The notes below the pieces were generated by a model that worked only from the letters and a program-made list of their open reading frames with translations, had not been told where the DNA came from and searched no databases. Positions 38,579 to 49,821 of a stretch of 64,000 bases of DNA are shown here, one piece after another (positions within the stretch are counted from its first letter, which is position 1; every line of letters starts with the position of its first letter). The position numbers were made by a program, and so were the translations under genes. The stretch is from assembly GCA_025617375.2 (NCBI GenBank), contig JAMYGW020000003.1, forward strand, positions 2,666,001 to 2,730,000, given 5' to 3'. The DNA comes from Acarospora socialis (taxonomy: Eukaryota > Ascomycota > Lecanoromycetes > Acarosporales > Acarosporaceae).

Positions 38579-41011
38579 ATTTTATTCTTTATTTTTTCTC
38601 TATAACATATCAGTTCATTTTTTTACTGCTGACTTCTTCTTTAAGTACTTCAGTAACAGTTAAGTTAACAAATTGTTCATTATGTTTCTGAGTCTCTGTT
38701 TGCTCATTATTTGTGAGATACTTTTATTTAAATATTGTTTGCATATAGTCACTGAGATTTGCTAATTTTCACTCAGTCTTGCTTAAACTTGAGATCTATA
38801 CTGTCTGTTAGAAATATAACTCATGATTAGTATGACTAAAGTGTGATGTTCACTTTTGACAGATTATGAGTCTGAGTTAGTGCAGTGAAAAAATCTTGCA
38901 AAAAAATACAGTTAATTTCATACATCTATTGACTGTTCAGAGTGTGAAGAGTAAGCTCAAAGATTGTAGATTTGACATACATTGTGCACACAAATTTTAT
39001 CTGTGTGAAGCTGAATCTCAGCAATATAAGTGCATTGTTGATGATTGTGAATTAGAAAAAGTGTTAGAAATATAACTCATGATTAGCATAACTAAAGTGT
39101 GATGTTCACTTTTGACATATTCAGAAAAACTAACAAATTCTATTCTTGATCTTTTTTTCTGAACTTATCTCTGCAGAATCATGCAGCAGTAAATTAAAGT
39201 TATATAGATCACTGCATAAATCATGAATATGTCTGTTTATAAAGATCACTCTTAATTAATTAAAGCTAACAGATCTGTACAGTAATATATTGTTTTTTTA
39301 AAGTTATTCTCTACACTTTCAGTCTCATTAGAGCTTTGAAACAAAATATTTTGCACTTATATTGAATGCAGAAATAAATTATGTACTTGTGTTATGTTTT
39401 TCTTCTTCAACTGTAAACTCATTATTCTTAAAGTTATCAGAAATTGAGAAAAATAACTCTTTGTTAGAATCAATTTATATGAGTGATTTCTAAGTCTATG
39501 ATAAAGTGTTGATTGATTGATGAAACTATTTAGAAAGTAGTATTTTACTCAGATACAGATCTCTTAAAAACTAGTGCTGAGTACTTTCACAAAGTCTCAT
39601 CTTATTGCAGAGTCTCAATCTTATCAAGCTCTATGAATTCATAACACTCTTCTGTGAAATTCTCAAACTTATTTGTTTTATTTCTTTGAGTCTCAAAAAA
39701 TTAAGTTAATCTGTTTGTTAAAGACTTACATTACTAAAATCATACAAAGTACTCAACAAATTTAATAAACAGTATTATCAGTCAAAGCATTCAAACAAGA
39801 TAACAAAGATCAGAATATTTTTTTGATGACTTAAATACAAAATATTAACTCTTTCTTCTCTAGAAGTCAACATTGATATTCACACTTCATTACAAAAAAT
39901 CAGCTTTCAACATCTCTGAATGATCTCTGATGCTTTTTTGCTTGTTAGTATTGTCTTTTGTGAAAACTGAGAACAACTTGAGACAATGCTTTTTCACAAG
40001 AAAAATTTCTACTAATATTATTCAATTCATCAGAAAGTCTTCAATAAGTTTTTTCTGAAATATTGTTGTTTCTGTGACAGCTTTTAACTATTTTTGCACA
40101 CTTTTAAAGTCAGACTTCACTTTTATATTGATTTTTCAGTCAATCTGTTCAACTAATAAAGCTTAAAAGATCTACAGTGATGAGTTTATGATTTTGAAAC
40201 AAGAATGATATAATTTCATTATAAACATTTATGAGGTATTCTGCTGCAATTACATGATTGATGTTTGTTATTGTGAGCTTGTCATATTGTGCAATACTCA
40301 TGATTTTCTCACTATATGTCTTTTCTATCATGAACTCACAATAAGCTCTTGTCATATCTTGTATGATAGTCTGATTGACATTTTACAGAGTTATTCTTAT
40401 TTTATTCAGAAAATTCTTTTTCTAATGAGTCTTTTTCTTTGCTTTTATATGTAAGATGCTAAAGACAACTTCTGTAATACTTACAAGTTTGACTTAAGAG
40501 ATTTAGAGAAGTCATTATATTATATAAAGAATGTTTAATATTAAGTTAAGCTTTCATCAACACATTTTCTTTTCATTATCTTTCTTCAAGATTTAATGAC
40601 ACAAGCAGCATTTCTGTTGTATTCACTTCTCTATGATTTGATTAAGATTTTAATTCATTATTCAGATATAACTTTATCTACAATAAAGATCTTTATGTTG
40701 CAGATCAATCTGCAAGTCTTAGCTGTCATCTTTAAAATTATGTTCTTCTTGTCAGAGTATTTAAAAATATCTAATTTGACTGTGCTTCATCAGACACTTT
40801 TTACATCAATATTTTATATTCTATTCATTGAGCTCAATGCATTAGTCAATAATAAAAACTTCAAGAATTAAAGCAGAAGACTTCAGAAAGTCATGTCAAT
40901 TGCTTACTCATATATTAAGTTGATATGAAGATTGAAGTTTTTTTTGAAAACAACAATTGTTAATAAAAGATCAAAGCTTCTTCACAGAAGAACTTGACAA
41001 TATTGATTGTG
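38579..41011. other. Unclassified AT-rich decayed DNA left of chromovirus E
   Basis: Only the 56-bp direct repeats (38,806-38,861 and 39,062-39,117) stand out. Short open frames near 40,150-40,450 and 40,596-40,871 have no recognisable domain. The target duplication of chromovirus E shows that this segment is continuous with the DNA starting at 52,829. Confidence 0.5.
38806..39117. repeat. Possible very small LTR-type element with 56-bp direct repeats
   Basis: Two 56-bp copies (38,806-38,861 and 39,062-39,117) begin TGTTAGAAATATAAC and end TTTTGACA, and differ at very few positions, mostly transitions. The 200 bp between them is non-coding. The TG...CA ends and size resemble SMART/TRIM elements, but no flanking 5-bp duplication was found, so a local segmental duplication remains possible. 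Confidence 0.45.
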
Positions 41012-41347
41012 TATTATATTCTCATCAAAGATTTCTCTGATATTAGAACTAAGAGTTTTAACTTATTAATATAAGAGTTTCTGCAGTAGACTTGTAGATC
41101 TAATTTTTAGATTGTAATTGAAGTTGAACATGATTAATTTCATAGAGAAATCAATTCTACTATATACTACTGAGTTGTCATGCTCACACAAGACATAATG
41201 AGTCAATAAACTCTCTTCAAATCTATTTTCTTGCTGAGTTACTCTTGACTTTATAGAGCTGAGTGAGTCATCACATAATCTTGTTTCTGTATGCTTCTCA
41301 GACATAGTTGTCAGTCTGATTATTCTCATTCTGATATAATTGTAACA
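41012..41347 (-). repeat. 3' LTR of chromovirus E
   Basis: A 336-bp LTR, a direct copy of 52,493-52,828. It shares the TATA/hairpin core with families 1 and 2, but the rest of its sequence is different. Confidence 0.9.
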
Positions 41348-41428
41348 CTATTTTTTTTTCTTTTAGATGCTAGTTCTCTAGTGTTTATTTAAGTGAGAGT
41401 ATATATGAAATTTATTGTTCACATCATC

Positions 41429-41940
41429 ATGTCTTTTCATGAGCAGCATAATCATCTTTGTCTTGCAAAAATCATCATAATCTTCAATCTTACATCTTCT
41501 GTTGTCTGTGATCATTGTTTTTTCTTTTTTTTACTTTGTATAGTGATGATTAATCATGTAAAGTACTTCAAGTATACTTGCTGTGATCATTTCTGTGTGT
41601 TGATTTTTCTTGATTTTCTGAATTGTGTGCATCTTTGACTAAAAGTTAAGTTTGAAGCAGCTATGAATAAACATGTGAAGCAGACTGAACATCTTTTCAA
41701 GTTAAATGCAAAATATCATGTTTCTTTAAGACTTTAAAGCAAAATGAGTTCTATGCTGTTGTCAAAGTTCAATGTGTTGCTTTCAAGTTTAATAATAATA
41801 ACAACAAATCAGAGAAAGAAACTTCTTCTGATTCTTTTAATCTTAACTTTCTTTTTATATCATTGAGTTCTGATTTCTTTGTCAACTCTGAATCTTTTTC
41901 TCAAACTGCTTCAGTGTTTTCACACAGTTAAGTAAGTTCT
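41429..41940 (+). pseudogene. Antisense frame of chromovirus E
   Basis: Starting near 41,429, the plus-strand translation shows a Met, then an N-terminus like that of the C and D frames (NHLCLAKIIII), a Cys-x2-His/Cys pair (VCDHC) and a second cysteine group (YTCCDHFC). The heptad and acidic regions are too eroded to judge. Position and N-terminal layout match the antisense frames of A-D. The end coordinate is approximate. It is broken. Confidence 0.55.
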
Positions 41941-42883
41941 CTTTAGATTATCAGATGTTTTCTGAGATATTGTATTTTTTTTATTTCATGAGATAGTGAG
42001 TTTTTCATTAATCATTCTCTTCTTTAAAATGTTTTTAACTTTATATTCTTTGTTGAGTTTAACAGATGTTTTGATAACTTAAAGTGATATGAACTGATCA
42101 TAGTGTTGTAGCATGAATGCATGAAATACTGAGTATATTCTTATTTCTTTGAGTAAGTTTAACTCATAACTTAATTTCTTTATGTTTCATATAATCTTGA
42201 ATAATTCAATGCTTTTGTCTTTCAGCTTTTTGCTTCTTTTTTTAGTTTTTATGTTGTTCATTCTTAAATATATCTTTTCTTCTTTCTCAAATAATTTTGT
42301 CTTTATCATTTGTTCTGTCTGCTGTTCAATTCATTTTGTTAGATCTTGATGAAGTTTTTTTAATTGAGTAATATTCAGAATTGCTTTCTGACTTTGTAAT
42401 TCATGTATTTGTGAATCTTGTTATATCTTTAAGTTATAATTATAATTCATATAGAAAGATGTCTCTTCTGTGATTTCATTCTTCATATTGTTGTACACAA
42501 ACTGTATTGTTAATAGCAGTTGTACTCAGTTGTTCTGACTTTTGTTGACACAGTGTTTTAAGTATATTTTCACTGTTTAATTCATTCATTTACTTTGTTC
42601 ATTTATCTGTAAATAATATGTTATCAACATCTTTTGCTTTATTTCAAGTTCTGCTGTGAGTATTTCTCAAAACTTGCTTGTAAACAGTATGTCTCTGTTG
42701 ATGATAAATTTCTTTAATAATTTATGATTGTTAATTAATTCTTGCAGTATAATATACATCAATACTGATGCTGTTGCAGTCTTTTTGAATAAAATGAATA
42801 TTGTGTACTTGATTAATCTGTTCACTATGATTAATATATTATTGAATTTCACTTTTCATGCTGAATTCTTTGATGATAATAGC

Positions 42884-43274
42884 TAGAGTGACCATTGAGT
42901 TGAGTTGAACCAAGAATTTCTGACTCAACTCAACTTACAAATCAAGTCAAATCTAGATTTCTGACTCTGATCTGATTCATGAGTCAAGTCAGAGTTGAGT
43001 TGAGTCAGTCTTGACAACTCACACATACTAAATATAGTAGATTTAATGCATATTTCTAATGAAAACTTCAGATTAAAACTCAAAATAAAGCTTAAAATAA
43101 GACTCTAGAACTAAATATAGTATATATATTGACTTGTGAATCAATTCAGATCAGAAGTTCTGATCTGATCTGATCTGTAAGTTAAGTCAGTCTTAAAATT
43201 TTGATCTGACTCATGAATCAGATCAAAGTTGAGCTGAGTTGAGTCAGGGTCAGACTGACTCAACAGTCACTTTA
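42884..43274. mobile_element. hAT-type MITE inside chromovirus E
   Basis: This 391-bp element has inverted ends TAGAGTGACC and TAAAGTGACT (the right end read on the opposite strand). It is flanked by an 8-bp duplication ATAATAGC/ATGATAGC (42,876-42,883 and 43,275-43,282; one transition). The interior has subterminal repeats of the type GAGTTGAGTCA and ATCTGATC but no coding signal. An 8-bp duplication and a TAGAG-type end are known hallmarks of the hAT superfamily. It is non-autonomous; a hAT transposase gene lies in the same window at 61,821-64,000. Confidence 0.85.
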
Positions 43275-44180
43275 ATGATAGCTTTATAATGAAGTTCATG
43301 ATAACTGACTTTCATAATGCATTTGATGTATCTAGTTGCATTACTTTGTCATATTATTTATCTTAATTGATTTTGTTTCTTCAACATAAATTGTATATAG
43401 TGATCATCTTGATGACTCAATTTCTAAAATCATTAATATTGCATCTTCTTTGTACAAGATCTTCTGTGCATTTAACTTCTAGATATTTTTCAGTTCTATT
43501 GTAATGATATATTTTAATGAGTTTTTTATCTGTTAAGAGAGCTTGCTCTATCTTGTATATTGCTGTTAAATTTTTCATGAGAATTTCTTTGTTATCTTTG
43601 CTCAAAATTTTAACATATATCATTTGTATATCTTCATGATCAGATTATCTGCTTAAGACATTTGCTTTACTATTTTCATTATTTTTCTTGTAATAAATCT
43701 AAAATTCATAGTCTGTCAACTGTTCTGTTCAACAAATCTGTCATTGATTGAGTTGCTTTATTATTATGAAGTTTTTCAGATTTCTGTGATTCATAAAGAT
43801 TTAAATTGACTTGTTTGTTTTTGTAAGATAAGATCTTCAGTTTTGTAGTGCTTTCACTATTGTAAAAAGTTTCTTATTATAAATCTCATATCTTTTCTTG
43901 AGTTCTAATAGTTTTCTAAATTGATACATTATAAATTTCTGTTGTTCATTCTTGATTTAATATAGATATGTGTTTACTGCAAAATTTGAAGCATTGATTT
44001 TCAGTATCTTCTTACATACTGAATTGAGTATTCTCAGATGTGCTGTTTCACTAAAACTTTTCTTTAATATATGAAACAAATTCTTCTGCTCTTTATTTCA
44101 ATGCTATTTTTCACTTTTGTGTGTTAAATATGTTAGTGATTTTGCAATCTTTGCATAGTTAAGTACAAACTTTCAATAAT

Positions 44181-44668
44181 TGTTAAGAATCTTCTAACCA
44201 CTAAGACAAAAGATCTGCCTGACTGTGAGATCAGGTTCTAAGTGAATATATGAGTGAATGTTAAATTGTGTGAATGCAACTGTAACAACTGCTCTGTCTT
44301 AACAAGAAAAGTGTTCATTCTTAAGCAAGAACATCATACTAATAGATCTCAATTCAGACTCAAATGCACATGCATTTAAGACAGATTTAAGTCACAAATG
44401 AGTGCAAGTTGCAGGTGCAGACAGCAGACTCAAGTGTAATTAGCACTCTCAATGCAGTCTTCAGTGCAACTTTCAGCATTTGTGACTTGATCAGGCTGCA
44501 CAATTTTGGTGTGTCACACTTAGAAATTTGACACTGATAGTGATCAGTTGATGCTATTATTTGTTAAGAATCTTTTAATCACTAAGACAAAAGATCTGCC
44601 TGACTGCAAGATCAGGTTCTAAGTGAATATATGAGTGAATGTTAGATTGTGTGAACACAATCATAACA
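44181..44668. mobile_element. TRIM-2, miniature LTR element inside chromovirus E
   Basis: A 488-bp element has 107-bp terminal repeats (44,181-44,287 and 44,562-44,668) that begin TGTTAAGAATC and end TAACA. The target duplication is ATAAT (44,176-44,180 and 44,669-44,673). It shares terminal-repeat and interior blocks with TRIM-1, for example AAAAGATCTGCCTGACTG against the TRIM-1 form, and AGATCTCAATTCAGACT. It is non-coding. The host sequence rejoins exactly when it is removed. Confidence 0.88.
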
Positions 44669-44990
44669 ATAATAGTTCATTAACTTTAGAAAGATCTGTA
44701 CTTTCTTGATTCATTTTAATGTAAATCAGTTTTTAACTGTCTTTATCTTTTTTAAATTCTTCTTAATCTGTTCAGATTAAATTACATAGTTTAAAAACTT
44801 AATTTTCTTAATTTCAAATCTACTTTTTAACTTTTTCATGTACAGAACTCACTCATTGAGTCTTATTAGTATCTTGTGCACATGTTCACAGTATTTCTCA
44901 AGATCTTCTGAATATATCAGAATATTGTTGAGATATGTGATCATAAAATTATTGAGATATTCTCTCAATGCATCATTAATTAATCTTTAA

Positions 44991-47900
44991 CACAACATAT
45001 ATTATATCTAAAGTCATATTTAGACAATAATTCATACAAACTCATAAGAAAAATCATACAATGATGAAAGATGATGAGAAATCAGAAGAAATGCATCACA
45101 GTGAAATCTTACTTAAATAAAAAGTTCACTCTTCTCATCACTCTCAAAGTTTTACAGAGACAATCAGCTCTCTAAACTGTTTTGTATGAATTAATAATTA
45201 TTTAATTAAGATGCAAAAGATCTGAGAAATGATCAGAACTGTGACACAAAAAAAAAAGAGTAACACTTTAAATACTGATCTTCAAAAGATCAAGAAGCAA
45301 ATTAAGAATTTTACAAACATTATATGAGATTTCATCAAAGTTCTCACACTCTTACAAACATACTCAGCAGCAGCAGTCAGTTCTAAAAGTCTTGAAACAA
45401 GAGTTTTATCAGTGCTTCAGAAAAAATATCAAAAAATAATGATTAAATTAAAAACAGAAACAGAAATACAAAGAACAAGAACAGAACAGAATATTGTACA
45501 AGAGATACAAAAAGAGATAGAAATCTCAAAAATAATGATGACTGCAAGATATCTGTTCAGTGATGATGTGATTTTCATTTTTGAGAAGAAAAAAAACAAA
45601 ATAATGTGAGAAAAGAAAGAGAAAGTTATACAAATCTTTAAATTCAACATCAGAATCAAGCAGCAGAAGTACATTATTATAATTCATGAGAATTTAAATC
45701 ATCTTCATAAACAACAAAAATTAAGTTAAGACAATAAAGACTTTTTACACACAAAATTCACAACTTAAAAAACAAGTGAAGATTTTACAAATAGAATGAT
45801 TTAAAAAGATAATTGTATGAGAACATCTTTTTGAATTACTTCACATCAAGATAACAAAAGCTGAACAGACAAACTATCTTCTGCAAAATGATTTTCTTCT
45901 TAATTTTAAGCTTTATGATTGCAAGATCTTCTCTGAAAACTGCATTGTCACTTAATGCTTCAAATGTCAGCAGTACAAGAATCACACAATTAAGCACTAC
46001 AAGAAATTTGTACAATCTGACTTCTGTGCAGCATCAAATCACATAATTGAAAATTACATTAAAAAAAAGAATTCTCTGAAGATCTGATGTGCATTATGTA
46101 AAAAAAAAACAAAAATCATTTTGTATAAATCAGACATTGTTTAAAAAGAGTGAAGAAAGTGAAGAAAGTAAAACAAATCTATTTTATACAATTCACACAC
46201 TTTTAGATTTCAATCAAAGATCTTTCTCTCAGAACTTCACTGAACATTTTATTCAGAATATTCTCTCATAAAGATATTAGTTTCACTTTTCAGTTCTTAA
46301 GCTCAGTCACAACAATCAGTGACAATAATTTTCTTTTAGTTCTGAAAAGAAAAAGAAATAAATTATTTAAGACACTGATAGCTGATTATATAAATCTTAC
46401 AATCACAGAAATATTTTCTCAGTCACAAATTAATAAATAAACTATTCATTCTGCAAAATAATGTACAGAAAAGCAAGAACAAGATGATGATTTCTTTTCT
46501 GACTGATAAGACAATTTGATTATACAATATTTTGATAATTTAGATATTTTGATAAAATTCTTTCACATCAACATTCTACAGCTTTAAGATCACTTCTTTT
46601 ATCTTACAACATAATTTAATTTCACAACAAAGTTGCTTTCTGATTAACAAAAGACTTGATTTCAGTATTTAATCAGTAAACTTTCTCACTTCTAACTTAT
46701 ACATACTCTGTCTTTATACAAATAACAGAACTCTCTAAATATACAACATTTACTTACAATCTTCAGAAAGTCACACAAACACTGACTATCTTTTTTTTAT
46801 TTTTCTTCTGTCAACACTCATACAAAAAAAAAATGAATACATCATTTTAGAAAACTTCAATCTACATTATTCACTGTGAAGTGAACTTTTCAACTCAAGT
46901 ATTTACAACATAAAAGAAGTTCTTGTTGAGATAGTCACATTGTATAATCTTTCTTTATTGATCACATCAAAAATTTTCATCTAACATGTTCAGAATATCT
47001 TCAGTACAATAAATTTGATCTTTATCAGTTAAACTTTTGTAGATCAGCTGAAAGAATGCTTTATTAAAAAGAACATGAATTATGACTCAGATTATCTTTC
47101 AATCTCAGTGATTTTCAATTTTAAGATTGTACAAATCACTCAAAACAAGATGAAATGCTGAAAAAAGATGAATCAAGAAATCATACTAACTGAAACTTAA
47201 CATCTTCAGACAAATTGAAATTTGTCAATAAAAACTGAGATTGTACAATATACAGAGTATCTTGTCAACTTTATTGAGTCATTAATCAACAACTCAGTTT
47301 CTATACACAAGTTCTTAAATTAAGAAGAAGTCTGATGAATAAATACAATTGATGAGATAGTCAGACAAGAAAGAAGAATAAGACAATAAGCAAGAATAAT
47401 TTATATGAAAGAAGCATGAAAGTTAATTAAGATGAAAGACAAAATTAAGAGAAATCTGATCACAAAAACAAAAATCATATACTTCTGCAATGTGATCAGT
47501 GAGATAACAGAAAAAAATGAGTTTTGAGTCTTGATCAAGATAAAAAAAAAAGATTTAAATTCTGCAGCAACAGTTTTTTCAATTTATATAACACATGAAG
47601 AAGTTCACATTCTGAATGAGAAAGCTGAGATTTTTAAAAAAAGATTTTATTTCAAGATGACAGTCAATCTTCAGAATATTTTAAATATCAAAGCACTTTG
47701 ATTTTTACAGAAGAACAGATTTATTGATTTGAAAATTTTTATTCAATCTATATTCATGTCTGACTCAATTAATGTCAAAAAGATTTCTGCAATTCTTTGT
47801 ACAAAAGTGTTTCACAATGTTTCAGAACTCAACAGCATTTCATATTGCTTTCTTAAAGTAATGAAATTCAAACTTGCTCAAGCAATAGTCAATCTCATCA

Positions 47901-49821
47901 ATACAAGTTAAAAGCTAGACTTTCTTTCTGAGAAATACAAGAAAACTTATACAATAGTGTTACACAAGTCAGAAAAGCAATTCTACAAAGAAGTTAAATC
48001 ATGAAGATTAATTGCTCTGTTGAACACAGTGATAAAGATTATAAAGACTTTGTTGACTGTATGAATTAAGTAGATCATAAAAAACAACAATTTTCTTTCT
48101 AAAAGTCAGATAAAATATAGAATAAAACAATTTACAGAAACAACACTGAATCTGTTGATAAGTCAGATTTATACAATCTGAAACAGTAAAAAGCATGTTG
48201 TCATTCTTCTGTCAATGAACATAACAAAAATCTTTAACACAATGAATTCAACTCAACTTCTGAACAACTTGCAAAAAAGATAGATATTTTATTGAGTTGT
48301 ATAATGAATTCAGAGCTTTCTTCACAATCAAACTATCTTATTGATTATATAAGAACAGAAAACAAACTACTTTTCTATGAAGATTAAAGTTTTACAGAGT
48401 TCTTCTTTATCATCTATTCTCTTTTTATTTTACAATGCAGATCTACTGAAGTGATGTAGTTGATTAAAAGAGAGAATTTTGACAATTAACTTCACTGATA
48501 ATATCAACATTCTTTTGTACAGACTGTTCACTGAGATTAATTGCATTAAACTGAAAAGAATTCATAGAGAATATAAAAGCTGAATCACACAACATAAAGC
48601 TAAATTTACTTCTCATAAGTATAAAATAATTCACTTCTTCAAAGTCAGAATCAGATTCAACATACAGACAGTTGTATGAATTCAGAACAATGAATTGATT
48701 TTTTTCTCAAGTGTGAGAGTCTTAAAAATTTGATTTGATTTTAAACTCAAAATGAATCACTCATATCAAGATTCTTCAAAACAAGATGATCAAACAGACA
48801 GAAGTGCTAATCAGAATAACAGTATTTATTTAAGAAGCTTTTTTCATACAATCTTAACAGATCTACACAACAGTCATTTGATCAGCAATGACTTATAAAG
48901 TACATGTTTAACACACATCTATCAAGAATCATCACATAAAAAGAGTTGTCAGTTCAATTAGAATCACTCAGTTCAAATGTTTTCATATAATTGTCAACAC
49001 TTATCAGACTACTTCAATCAGCACTTTGAAAACTGAGATCTACATTTTTTCTCTTAATCTATATTTAAATGATAAAATACAAGTTTATATCACTTATATA
49101 AAGAGCACAGTCTTTGCAGAAATGAAAAACAAAATTTACAGTCTTATCAAAAAAAGAATTAAACAGAAAGTCTGTTGATTCATGATGACTATAATAGTCA
49201 CTTATTTTTCAATGAAACTGACAGAGAAAATCAGCTTGAAAGAAATTATACAAAATGCATGAACTCAAAGATGATATAACATCAATCAGAAAAAGAAGAT
49301 CAGAAGAGAGAATTAAGTCATTGAATTTTTTTTTAAAAAAGTTCTTCAACTTCATCAGAAACTAAGAAAAACTGAATTAATTCAGTTTCATACAGAATAT
49401 GTTAATTACAATTATTTTCTTTACAAGATTAAGATTTGTGAAATTTTCTCTGTTAACTATTTCACAACATATATTGCTGACATGTGAAATCAGAAAGAAT
49501 TTACAGCTGCTTATTATTCAGAAAGAAAGAAAAAGAGAATTTATACAATTTTTATTTATCAAAGAGCTGACTCATGAGACTGTCAAATAAATTGTGTGTG
49601 ACAGTCATCTAAATCAGTTTCAGTTTATGATCAGTGTTCTCTATGATTAAAAGTGAAATTGTTCATCTTATGTCTTATTCACTCAACTTTTGCATTTAAT
49701 TCACTTTCATATAAGAAACATTATGAGCTTAAATTTTCATTCTTGTAAAATTTTCTAAGATATGAACTGAAGAGAAGTTCTGCTTAGCATAGCTAGTTTA
49801 GTGTAAGAATAATAATAATAA
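44991..49821 (+). mobile_element. Tad1-like LINE (non-LTR retrotransposon), nearly complete but decayed
   Basis: The 4.83-kb insertion in the reverse transcriptase region of chromovirus E has a 14-bp target duplication TAATTAATCTTTAA (44,977-44,990 and 49,822-49,835). Its 3' tail is of AAT repeats (about 49,808-49,825), so it was target-primed. Plus-strand parts are as follows. ORF1-type zinc knuckles lie at about 45,956-46,100 (CFKCQQYKNHTIKHYKK, then two more Cys pairs). An APE-type endonuclease lies at about 46,730-47,110 (ENFNLHYSL for the GDFNLHHPLW block). Reverse transcriptase lies at about 47,880-48,720 (LIALLNTV for RPIALLNT, then SPILFLFYN-type residues near 48,400), followed by the usual C-terminal region to about 49,650. 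Many stops and frame changes are spread throughout, so no frame is intact. The 5' end may be complete or slightly shortened. It belongs to the fungal Tad1 clade by motif order. Confidence 0.88.
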
